A DNA stretch of 46,000 bases, from assembly GCA_910586965.1 (NCBI GenBank), contig CAJUMF010000027.1, positions 1 through 46,000 on the forward strand, written 5' to 3'. This DNA comes from an uncultured Dorea sp. Its GTDB lineage: Bacteria > Bacillota > Clostridia > Lachnospirales > Lachnospiraceae. Position numbers and translations under genes: made by a program. The notes beneath the pieces were generated by a model. It ran no database searches. It was given only the letters and a program-made list of their open reading frames with translations, and had not been told where the DNA came from. Below, in pieces: positions 24,896 to 32,232 of the stretch (positions are counted from its first letter, which is position 1; every line of letters starts with the position of its first letter).

Positions 24896-26305
24896 TTAAT
24901 CATTCACCTTCCAATAACCTGTTTTATTTGATCCAATTCTCTCAAGCAAGCCATTTTCTTTTAAAAAGCTTATCGTATTATCAACAGTAGTTTTACTCTT
25001 TTTGGTTTTTTCCTGTAACTGATTCTTTGTAATATTGTTGTTATCACGTATATAATTTAAAATCTGTAATTGCGTTTCGTTCAGATGAACACTCTGTTCA
25101 TCTCCCGACACAGATTTATCACCCAGTTTATTACCCAGTTTATTACCCATAACATTGATCCAATTGAATGGAATCTTAACAACAATAGCGTTCTCCCTAA
25201 ATTCAAATGCGCTCTTTCCATATTTTTCGGTTATCTTTGGAACACCTCTTCCTGTTTTTTCACTGATATGAAGCTGCAGGAAAATCTCAGAGAGTTTTTT
25301 ATTGACCGGAATCGATTCTCCCGAAAAAAATCCCTCCATTGTCTGCTCTCTTGGCAACGTTCCTCTGGATAGTATTTCAATTCTATCAGAATAAACCGTA
25401 ATCATAGGTTCGTTTCCTTCAACCCATTTGTTATGCAAAAACGCATTAATGATTGCCTCACGAAAAGCATCATTATCAAAAAGCGGAACCTCTTTTCGTT
25501 CTACAATCCTATCAGTTTCATCTGCTTGAATGATATTCAGTACATCTCCATATCTCAATACATCATCTAAAGAATACAAGAGACACTGATTGCCAAATTC
25601 TCTGACAGAATACATATTATCAGCCTTACTTGTTCCCGAGAAAATAGCCACTCTTACAGGAATATGAGAATTATCCGATAATAGTTGTGCCATAATATTA
25701 TACTTTCCATCCGCTGTATATAATCCAAGATTGTTTTTATATTGCATAGGATTCAGACTAATACCTTTTGCTCCATAGTAAATTTTAAGTTTTTCAAATG
25801 TTAAATCCTGATATTCACTTTCCGTATTTTCGACTGTAGGAAATCCATCTCTTAAAATTGCAAATAGAAAAGATTCCTTTTCTGGATATTTGCGTAATTT
25901 TTCCTTACTGGACCCAATACGTATAAATCGTTCCTCTGCATATGCTGTCGGAATAGTTTTTGCTTTTGGTATAGACAATACAACTACCCTCTGATTTTCC
26001 ATAGCAATCTCATCAAACCGAAAATCTATATCTGGGAAAATCTGTCTTGCCAAAAAGTGTTTTAAAGGCTCGCCGTTCACATTTTGATCTGGATTAAAAT
26101 TAGTACCTACAACCTCATGAGTATCATCATTTATTCCCCAGACAAAATACGCCATTTCCTTGCCTTCATAAGCAGCGCTATTAGACAGCGCAGAAATGTA
26201 TTCACCCAATACCTTGGCCTCAAACCAGTTTTCTTTGAATTCGAACCATTCTCTTTCTGTATCATATAATCTCAACTCGTTAACAATATCTGCTAATGAT
26301 TTCAT
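24896..26305 (-). CDS. AlbA_2-domain ATP-binding regulator with C-terminal winged helix
   Basis: 469 residues. The N-terminal AlbA_2/Schlafen-like domain (about 10-125) shows REWFEFKENW and MAYFVWGIND. The central region has the family's ATPase-like segment (DNDAFREAIINAFLHNKW, then VYSDRIEILSRGTLP and HISEKTGRGVPKITEKYG at about 280-370). The C-terminus is a winged helix (ILNYIRDNNNITKNQLQEKTKKSKTTVDNTI). A repeated NKLG-NKLG-DKSV linker joins the last two parts. Unlike the relative at 11250-12382, this copy is intact. The family is assumed to be transcriptional regulators, often in accessory DNA. It is AT-rich compared with the transport genes and lies between two sugar operons, suggesting insertion. 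Confidence 0.85.
   Translation of the reverse strand: MKSLADIVNELRLYDTEREWFEFKENWFEAKVLGEYISALSNSAAYEGKEMAYFVWGINDDTHEVVGTNFNPDQNVNGEPLKHFLARQIFPDIDFRFDEIAMENQRVVVLSIPKAKTIPTAYAEERFIRIGSSKEKLRKYPEKESFLFAILRDGFPTVENTESEYQDLTFEKLKIYYGAKGISLNPMQYKNNLGLYTADGKYNIMAQLLSDNSHIPVRVAIFSGTSKADNMYSVREFGNQCLLYSLDDVLRYGDVLNIIQADETDRIVERKEVPLFDNDAFREAIINAFLHNKWVEGNEPMITVYSDRIEILSRGTLPREQTMEGFFSGESIPVNKKLSEIFLQLHISEKTGRGVPKITEKYGKSAFEFRENAIVVKIPFNWINVMGNKLGNKLGDKSVSGDEQSVHLNETQLQILNYIRDNNNITKNQLQEKTKKSKTTVDNTISFLKENGLLERIGSNKTGYWKVND
25114..25149 (-). repeat. Three 12-bp tandem units inside the AlbA_2 gene
   Basis: Three tandem units of TGGGTAATAAAC (minus-strand reading; the third varies at two positions) encode the tetrapeptide repeat NKLG/DKSV that links the ATPase-like and winged-helix parts. 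Two more units of nearly the same 12-mer occur upstream of this gene at 26323-26346. Confidence 0.75.
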
Positions 26306-26317
26306 TTCAATCTCCTG

Positions 26318-26395
26318 TTACATTTTATTACCCACTTTATTACCCACCCATAATATAACACACAGGTAATTTCCCAGACAATAAATATTTTGCAT
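26318..26395 (-). CDS. Possible 25-residue upstream peptide ending VGNKVGNKM
   Basis: An ATG at 26395 preceded by GAGGAAAC opens a frame MQNIYCLGNYLCVILW followed by VGNKVGNKM, with a TAA 12 bases before the start codon of the AlbA_2 gene. The stop lies next to that gene's own CAGGAG site, which would suit translational coupling or attenuation. The frame's end is built from two 12-bp units (26323-26346) that match the repeat inside the AlbA_2 gene. It may also be the scar of a lost AlbA_2 gene tail. It is too short to be sure it is translated. Confidence 0.3.
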   Translation of the reverse strand: MQNIYCLGNYLCVILWVGNKVGNKM

Positions 26396-26416
26396 TTATT
26401 GTTTCCTCAACAAAGA

Positions 26417-26646
26417 TTAAAATTCTTTCAATGTAAAAGAAACTGTCCAAAAACCTTTATAAAAAGTATCCTTTTCCAGTTTCGCCTTAAAGACATTCAC
26501 CACACCCTGACGAGCAACAGCCCTCTATGTGGTTCCCGCGTCTCTCCGCTACTGTCTGCTTCCACCGCCAACAATGATACACCATAGGAATCTGGCAGAG
26601 GAAGGACAGTTTCATCAAATTTCAAATATTCAAAAAATGACTCGAA
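26417..26646 (-). pseudogene. Degenerate coding remnant of unknown family
   Basis: The minus strand reads like protein in two frames: FESFFEYLKFDETVLPLPDS then SYGVSLLAVEADSSGETREP up to a stop at LLLVRVW, followed, after a +1 type shift, by VNVFKAKLEKDTFYKGFWTV and SFTLKEF-stop. There is no ribosome binding site or start codon, and the 5' end runs into a stop. I read it as the frameshifted 3' remnant of a gene I do not recognise. The gap 26306-26676 otherwise contains only the candidate upstream peptide. Confidence 0.35.
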
Positions 26647-26676
26647 CTATTGATTAACTTTTGGATATTTTCTGGT

Positions 26677-27573
26677 TTAAGCATAAATTGCAACAGGAAT
26701 TACTATAACAGCAGGAGCATTTATTTTTGTCTTCAATTCAGGTAAATTAAATTGCTTCATATCTGATGTTTTAAATCCTGAGAACATTTCATTTAATAGT
26801 TCTTCCGACAGGATAGATAATGAGGTTTTTCTAAGAAGGTCGATGTTTTCTGTATCTTCTTTACATATTGATATTACTTTTCCAAGTACTTTAAAATGTC
26901 CACCAATAATTTCCGAAATATTATCATTAGCAAGATACTGTTCTTGTGCTGATAATACCGCAGTTCCCTTAGAGTCGGACAAAATGAAATCAATTGTACC
27001 GCTATGTTTCAATTCATCAGCAAATGACATGATTTGCTTTATAATTTCATTTTCTTTTTGCTTTTGGGTATTTACCCTTGTCTTATTACCAAGCTGTGGT
27101 TTGTCGGTAAAAATATCAGCCATACGAAAAAGGTCGATAAAAATATCCATATAACTTATTAGCGGATTCTTTTGCAATTCCCCTTCGACTTCAATGAAAT
27201 CTCCCACTTGCATTTTAAAAAAATCAAAGTCCGATTTCAACATTTTTTGCTCTACTAAAAATCCACGAAATTTAGACAAGAGAGAAACATTTGTATGTAC
27301 CTTTTCTTTAACGACACTTTCGTCTTCACCTTTGTTACCAGCTTGGCTTAGCTCACCAGATATGTCAATTTTTAATAGTTTGCTTAAAATAGTCGCAGAA
27401 GTTGATACCCCCGCATCAATTTTTTGAGTAGCATTATTTTCTTTATGCTCCGTATAATTCACTTGGCTTACCATTGAAAACCCATCTTCCATAATAGCAA
27501 GCATATCCAAAACAATTTTTTCATTAATATATATCGGAACAATGAGTCTATCCAAATTTATATTGTTTTTCAT
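26677..27573 (-). CDS. DUF6414-like cytosolic protein
   Basis: 298 residues from ATG 27573 after GAAAGGAAAT. It has no signal peptide or membrane span. The N-terminus (LIVPIYINEKIVLDMLAIME) and the helical stretch VVKEKVHTNVSLLSKFRGFL resemble proteins annotated DUF6414, whose role is unknown. The mid-part (DFFKMQVGDFIEVEGELQKN) resembles a small OB-like or tudor-like strand region, and the C-terminal third includes IIGGHFKVLGKVISICKE. A Gln/Lys-rich hinge (TQKQKENEIIKQ) lies near residue 175. The gene is AT-rich and stands alone between accessory genes. DUF6414 genes are often found in defence-like or accessory regions, but I cannot assign a function. Confidence 0.6.
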   Translation of the reverse strand: MKNNINLDRLIVPIYINEKIVLDMLAIMEDGFSMVSQVNYTEHKENNATQKIDAGVSTSATILSKLLKIDISGELSQAGNKGEDESVVKEKVHTNVSLLSKFRGFLVEQKMLKSDFDFFKMQVGDFIEVEGELQKNPLISYMDIFIDLFRMADIFTDKPQLGNKTRVNTQKQKENEIIKQIMSFADELKHSGTIDFILSDSKGTAVLSAQEQYLANDNISEIIGGHFKVLGKVISICKEDTENIDLLRKTSLSILSEELLNEMFSGFKTSDMKQFNLPELKTKINAPAVIVIPVAIYA

Positions 27574-27865
27574 TATTTAATTTCCTTTCTATATTAGTTT
27601 TTTCAGTTAATTTTTCTCTATCATATATCTTAACAATCAATTCGAAATTATATTAAGCTACTGTTTCGATACAAAACGCTTATGATATTTTCACCCCTTC
27701 TTCAAAAGAAGTTCTGAATTATAGCAGGCTCTTTTCGTGCAATTTTCATAGACTCGGCAGACTCTTCCGTCTTTTTGATTTTGTCCTTTAATTACTTCTT
27801 TTCCACTTGCCACATTTGTCTTTAACTTTCCTCACAAAAGGTGTCCCAACAGCGGCTCGATGACG
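27574..27865. other. Non-coding gap between DUF6414-like and small unknown gene
   Basis: No convincing gene, promoter or terminator is visible in these 292 bases. Short coding-like stretches on the minus strand (for example QKDGRVCRVYENCTKRACYN) are broken by stops in all frames and may be remnants. Confidence 0.4.
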
Positions 27866-28105
27866 CTATACAGATGCACTTTGTTCGTCAAAATATCGAT
27901 CTGCGATATAACCGGCAGATTCTGCCCAAAGAGCATTTTCAGTATTCTGAAGAATTGCATATGTGTTGGAACTATAAAACGCGGTTGTTGCATCAGGAAA
28001 AGATAATCCCGTACGCTCCATAATAATTCTGATTGTATCACGAATTTGGATACACATATTCATTGTAATATCTTTTCCGTTAAAAAAATATAATGGTTCA
28101 CTCAT
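27866..28105 (-). CDS. Small unknown protein at the end of the signalling operon
   Basis: 79 residues from an ATG preceded by AAGGAGGG, only 12 bp after the degenerate ABC gene, so almost certainly co-transcribed with it. The sequence is mostly helical (CIQIRDTIRIIMERTGLSF, then TAFYSSNTYAILQNTENALW and AESAGYIADRYFDE). It loosely recalls the small DUF3791 family seen in Lachnospiraceae, but I am not confident. It has no membrane span or signal. It may be a small partner of the signalling proteins or an antitoxin-like protein acquired at the end of the operon. Confidence 0.7.
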   Translation of the reverse strand: MSEPLYFFNGKDITMNMCIQIRDTIRIIMERTGLSFPDATTAFYSSNTYAILQNTENALWAESAGYIADRYFDEQSASV

Positions 28106-28117
28106 ATAGAACCCTCC

Positions 28118-29569
28118 TTATTCTCCTGAATAGAGAAACCTGTGCGCCTCTTCCTTGCTTATCATCTTTCCGTGCCTCATATACACGGTCCTTCCGCTGC
28201 AATAATTCAACTCTGCAGTGTTCGACGTAATGATAAGGATCGGAATCCCCCGCTCCTTAAGTTTATAGATCATCGTCCTCGCCATCTCCCGCGCCTGGAT
28301 ATCTCCATCTGCAAAAGGCTGGATACATATAAGAAGCTCCGGAGAGTATAAAAGCCATCTGCCATACAGCACCTTCTGCACGTCAATAGAAGAAAGCTCT
28401 CGAATCTTCTTCTTGTAGATGTCTTTTTCAAGGATATCTTTAAGGAGTATCTTAATACTCTTCTTATACTTCGGTTTCGTCCATATCCCATTTGCCTTCC
28501 CGGCAAGCAGAAGCTGAAGGTTATCCATAGCGGAAAGCTCGCCGAACAACGTCGCCGCCGCGGGATTGCCCTCGGCAATACCGATTCCATCTTTAAGTCC
28601 CCTTATGTTCTTCTTTATCTCCTTGCTATCCCCCCGCATCGCAAGTTTCCCGGACAGAACCGTAAGTTTCCCTCTGAGAACTCCCGTAATCTCCTCAAAG
28701 CTTTTTTCATCCATGCAGAGAAGCTTTACAATCTCTCCCCGTTTTATCTGGATGGAAATACTCTGAAGTCCTGCCGACGTAAGACCGGCAATCTCAACAC
28801 CGTCTTCTTTCGTCGGCTCTTCGAAAAGAAAAGCCCGCTCACTGGAGCGCTTTTCCATCTCATCATAGTATAGTATCGTATGGAGCATCGTATAATCGCA
28901 GTCCAGGATATCCTTCACCGCGCACGTCCTGCCATGTTTTATGATGACCACTGTATCCGTATATACAAAGTCAATATCTTCTAACGGCTCCACAATGATT
29001 CCCGACATTCCTTTTCCCCGGAGCTGTTCCAAAAGCTCCGACACTTTCCGCTTTTCATTACTGCTCAGTGTATTGGTCAGAGATGTCAGTATGATAATGC
29101 GCTTTCCTACAAGATAAGCCTTTATGATCTCAACCTGCACCCGTTCAAAAGGTGTCAGCATATGAGTGGGCTTCTCCACATCAACCGAAAGCCCGAACTC
29201 CTGAAAGATTTCCAGTGCCTGCCTCTTATCCCTGCGGCTTTTCACCCAATTTTCCTCCACTCCCGCACGGATCAAAAAGATATTTTCCTCAATTGTCACA
29301 GAATCGATCAGATTGCTCTTACTGGAGACCACTGCTATCTTTGCGCCCAACAGCCGCGAAATCTGGTTTTCCGGAATCTCCCGCTCTCCATACCAGACTT
29401 TTCCGTAATCCGCCTTTTCCTCGCCCGTGGCAATCTTAAGGAACATCTGCTTTTCCTGGATATTGTCAAAGACACAGTGTATGATCTCTCCTTCAAATAT
29501 CTGCAGCCGGACTTCTTTAAGGAGCGCTCCCTTTTTTAGTTTTTCAATCCTAAGCCTCTCTTTTTTCAT
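28118..29569 (-). CDS. Catalytically degenerate RbsA-like ABC protein in a two-component operon
   Basis: 483 residues that align along their whole length with the tandem-domain RbsA-type ATPases, yet every key motif is lost. In the first half the P-loop is DNIQEKQ (around 35-41), the Q-loop Gln is replaced (VSSKSNLI), the signature is LTPFERVQ, Walker B is IIILTSLTN without Asp or Glu, and the H-loop His is Glu (IIVEPLEDI). In the second half the P-loop is CMDEKSFEE, the signature LSSIDVQK and Walker B LLICIQPFAD. Length, spacing and open frame are intact, so this is not random decay. It overlaps the histidine kinase gene by ATGA. I infer a non-hydrolysing adaptor or sensor that may bind a permease; ATP binding or hydrolysis is very unlikely. 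Confidence 0.8.
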   Translation of the reverse strand: MKKERLRIEKLKKGALLKEVRLQIFEGEIIHCVFDNIQEKQMFLKIATGEEKADYGKVWYGEREIPENQISRLLGAKIAVVSSKSNLIDSVTIEENIFLIRAGVEENWVKSRRDKRQALEIFQEFGLSVDVEKPTHMLTPFERVQVEIIKAYLVGKRIIILTSLTNTLSSNEKRKVSELLEQLRGKGMSGIIVEPLEDIDFVYTDTVVIIKHGRTCAVKDILDCDYTMLHTILYYDEMEKRSSERAFLFEEPTKEDGVEIAGLTSAGLQSISIQIKRGEIVKLLCMDEKSFEEITGVLRGKLTVLSGKLAMRGDSKEIKKNIRGLKDGIGIAEGNPAAATLFGELSAMDNLQLLLAGKANGIWTKPKYKKSIKILLKDILEKDIYKKKIRELSSIDVQKVLYGRWLLYSPELLICIQPFADGDIQAREMARTMIYKLKERGIPILIITSNTAELNYCSGRTVYMRHGKMISKEEAHRFLYSGE

Positions 29570-30585
29570 AGCTCCCTCTTGCGGATCTTAGGCAGGATAA
29601 TCTGTACATCCGTCCCGATTCTTTCCACACTGTACAGATGAACGCCGTACTGCTCCCCGAACAAGAGCTTGATCCGACTGTTGACATTCTTCATGGCGAT
29701 CCCTCCGCGCTTTTTCTTCTCCTCCCCCACATAGCTTACCGCCACCCGCTCAAAATAACTGTTGATCTTATCCACCTGTTCTTCCGGCATCCCTACACCG
29801 TCATCCGAAACTGTGATCATCAGCTTATGAACAGTCGTTTCCAGTCTCACCCGCACAGTCCCTCCTTCCACTTTCCGCTCAAGTCCATGGAAGATGGCAT
29901 TCTCCACAAAAGGCTGGATGGTAAGTTTCGGGAGCTTGAGCTGCAAAAGCTCGTCCTCCTTTGGATAAGTAATCTGAAGCTTTATCTTCTCGCCAAACCG
30001 GTAGTGCTGGATCGTAAAATAATTCTCCACATTGTCTATCTCTTCCTCTAACGTAACAAGGCTGTCCACCCCCGTAATGGAATACCGGAAAAATACAGAC
30101 AGAGCCTCCGTCGTCTCCGCAATGCTGTCAAGTCCCGCGCAGATGGCATCCCCCCGGATCGCCTCCAGTGTATTATAGAGGAAATGGGGGTTGATCTGGT
30201 TCTGCAGAGCAAGATACTCCGCCTGTTTTTTAGACATCCGGATGGCATCCTGTTTGTTCAGAAGATGCCGGATCCTTTTCATCACCTCGTCCCACCGGGG
30301 CATCCACTCATACTCTGTCTGGAACAGTTCTTCATAAGCCTGCCCATCGGCAAATCTCTGGTACAGCTTTTCCGTCTCCTTATATGGACGGTACAGTCCG
30401 GTCAGCAGCATATTCACGATCAGCACATAGAAAAAAAATTCACCAAATATCACCCAGCACAAAGGAGATACCGGAACTATCTCCCTTGATATAAGAACAC
30501 ACAATATAATAATGTTAAACCCGCCCGCAGCCGTGAGCGCGCCAATCCCCATCATCACTCTGTATGACAATTCCTTCCGCCGCAA
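29566..30585 (-). CDS. LytS/YesM-type sensor histidine kinase with minimal extracellular part
   Basis: 339 residues. Two membrane spans (about 9-32 and 44-66) are joined by only about 11 outside residues (SREIVPVSPLC), so there is no extracytoplasmic sensor domain. A coiled segment follows, then the His_kinase domain with the phospho-accepting His in LQNQINPHFLYNTLEAIR (H134). The ATPase domain has the N-box QPFVENAIFHGLE (225-236), G1 DDGVGMPEE (261-269) and G2 RGGIAMKNV. It should phosphorylate the YesN-type regulator encoded 13 bp upstream. Because it lacks its own ligand domain, it probably reads a signal from a partner; the degenerate ABC protein, whose gene overlaps its stop codon, is the best candidate. 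Confidence 0.92.
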   Translation of the reverse strand: MRRKELSYRVMMGIGALTAAGGFNIIILCVLISREIVPVSPLCWVIFGEFFFYVLIVNMLLTGLYRPYKETEKLYQRFADGQAYEELFQTEYEWMPRWDEVMKRIRHLLNKQDAIRMSKKQAEYLALQNQINPHFLYNTLEAIRGDAICAGLDSIAETTEALSVFFRYSITGVDSLVTLEEEIDNVENYFTIQHYRFGEKIKLQITYPKEDELLQLKLPKLTIQPFVENAIFHGLERKVEGGTVRVRLETTVHKLMITVSDDGVGMPEEQVDKINSYFERVAVSYVGEEKKKRGGIAMKNVNSRIKLLFGEQYGVHLYSVERIGTDVQIILPKIRKREL

Positions 30586-30598
30586 CCTTTACGCCCCC

Positions 30599-32224
30599 TT
30601 AGTTATATAATTTCCTGAATTCCGTAGGCGTGACCCCGGTAAGTTTCTTAAACAGCCGGGAAAAATATTTGATATCCGAGTATCCCACGGCATATGAAAT
30701 ATCCTCCACGGTATTCTCCGTATTTAGAAGCATGTTTTTCGCATTGTCAATACGTATCTTTTTCAAATATTCCGAAAAATTCATATCCGTCTCTTTCTTA
30801 AACATACTTGAAAAATAAGTGGCATTGAACCCAATCTCCTTACTTACCATCTCAAGCGTGAGCGGCTTGTAATAGTTGTCGCTGATATACCTCTTGGCTA
30901 TCCTTATGGGTCTCGCCTCCACGTATTTCTTCTCCGCGATCCAATGCATAAGCGAACTAACCATATATTCCGTAAGGTAGTCCATCGCCCTGTCTATGGA
31001 GCCGAACAGCTCCAAGTTCCTCTTAAGCTCTGCGTACTGGTCAGGGATAGATATATTATAGCTGTGTACGCCGAAGTAAAACAGTGTCAGTATCTCCCTG
31101 TACACCTCCGCCACAACCGTACCGTCCTTGGCCGGGCTGTTTTTCAGCGCCCCGCATATAAGCTCCAGCTCTTTTCTTATATTTTCTATATCCATGATTT
31201 CTATATAATTGAGAAACCGCTTTTTAAACGTATTGTCAATGTAGTTCTTCGCACTGTCCGCATCCCCCGCTTCCCGTTCATCCTCCCGCTCTTCCTTCTT
31301 AAGCAGGAAATCATCTGCAAAATAGAACCTGTCCTCCATCGCCGCCCTTGCATCCTCAAAGCTTACAAGTACCTGCTGGATACTGTCGATACATTTACCG
31401 AGAGCTAAGTATACGGATATCTCGTCAAACACATCCTGCAACCGGACAAGGTCTAATTTCACTTTCTTAAGGCGTCTGTGGGTTTTCTTAAGCTCCTCCT
31501 GCGTTCCGTTAAAAAGCCCGTAGATCTCACCGTCTATGATGTTAAGCACCGTCTCATTGCAGACACCCTGCAAGGATTCCCTTAAAAGCTCTGCGCCCTT
31601 TTGCAAAAGGAGCCTCCTTGTATCCGCATCTTCCTTTCTCTTCACCGGAATCATCTTCACGATCAACGTCTGATAATACCCTTCCACAAATCGGTAATGA
31701 TACTCCCCATTGATCTTCTCACGAACGAAGAATCCTCCGAACTTTTCCGGGCGTTTCAGCAGGTCTTCTAAGAGACTGCGCTTGACCTTTTCCTCATTCT
31801 CCTCCAGTTTCTTCTGGACATCCTCCCATTTCCTGGCATCCCGAACCTCTTCCTTATATCTGTCCAGAATCTTCTTAAGCGTCGCCATCAGGTCTTTCTT
31901 CCGGATTGGCTTCAGCAGATAATCCTCCACCCCGTACCTGATTGCATTCTGGGCATAGTCAAACTGGCTGTACCCGCTGATGATCACAATATGCATATTC
32001 GGATACAGCACCTTTGCCTTCTGGATCAGCTCCATACCGTCACAGCCCGGCATCCGGATATCCGTGATCATCAGGTTCACCGTGTTCTCCTGGATGAAAC
32101 TGTACGCCGATATCCCATCATTGACAACGCCCGCAATCTCGAACCCCAACGCCTCCCAGTCGATCAGGTTCACGATAAGCTGACATACCTTTTTTTCATC
32201 GTCTGCAATCAATACCTTTAACAT
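30599..32224 (-). CDS. YesN/AraC-type response regulator
   Basis: 541 residues. The N-terminal receiver domain (1-120) carries the acidic pair DDE (8-10), phosphorylation site D55 in MITDIRMPG and K105 in LLKPI. A long middle region (about 125-430) is typical of YesN proteins. The C-terminus is an AraC double helix-turn-helix (PLTLEMVSKEIGFNATYFSS, then DISYAVGYSDIKYFSRLFKK). It is expected to be phosphorylated by the neighbouring kinase and to activate a sugar-uptake operon, most simply the transport-catabolism operon at 18107-24613. Its ribosome binding region lies in the end of the Rpn gene 8 bp upstream, so the two are probably translated in a coupled way. Confidence 0.94.
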   Translation of the reverse strand: MLKVLIADDEKKVCQLIVNLIDWEALGFEIAGVVNDGISAYSFIQENTVNLMITDIRMPGCDGMELIQKAKVLYPNMHIVIISGYSQFDYAQNAIRYGVEDYLLKPIRKKDLMATLKKILDRYKEEVRDARKWEDVQKKLEENEEKVKRSLLEDLLKRPEKFGGFFVREKINGEYHYRFVEGYYQTLIVKMIPVKRKEDADTRRLLLQKGAELLRESLQGVCNETVLNIIDGEIYGLFNGTQEELKKTHRRLKKVKLDLVRLQDVFDEISVYLALGKCIDSIQQVLVSFEDARAAMEDRFYFADDFLLKKEEREDEREAGDADSAKNYIDNTFKKRFLNYIEIMDIENIRKELELICGALKNSPAKDGTVVAEVYREILTLFYFGVHSYNISIPDQYAELKRNLELFGSIDRAMDYLTEYMVSSLMHWIAEKKYVEARPIRIAKRYISDNYYKPLTLEMVSKEIGFNATYFSSMFKKETDMNFSEYLKKIRIDNAKNMLLNTENTVEDISYAVGYSDIKYFSRLFKKLTGVTPTEFRKLYN

Positions 32225-32232
32225 TTCTCAAT

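Noticed and set aside
27832..28041. 69-codon minus-strand frame overlapping the small gene at 27866-28105
   Set aside because: The alternative frame at 28105 has a strong AAGGAGGG site at proper distance; this one has none.
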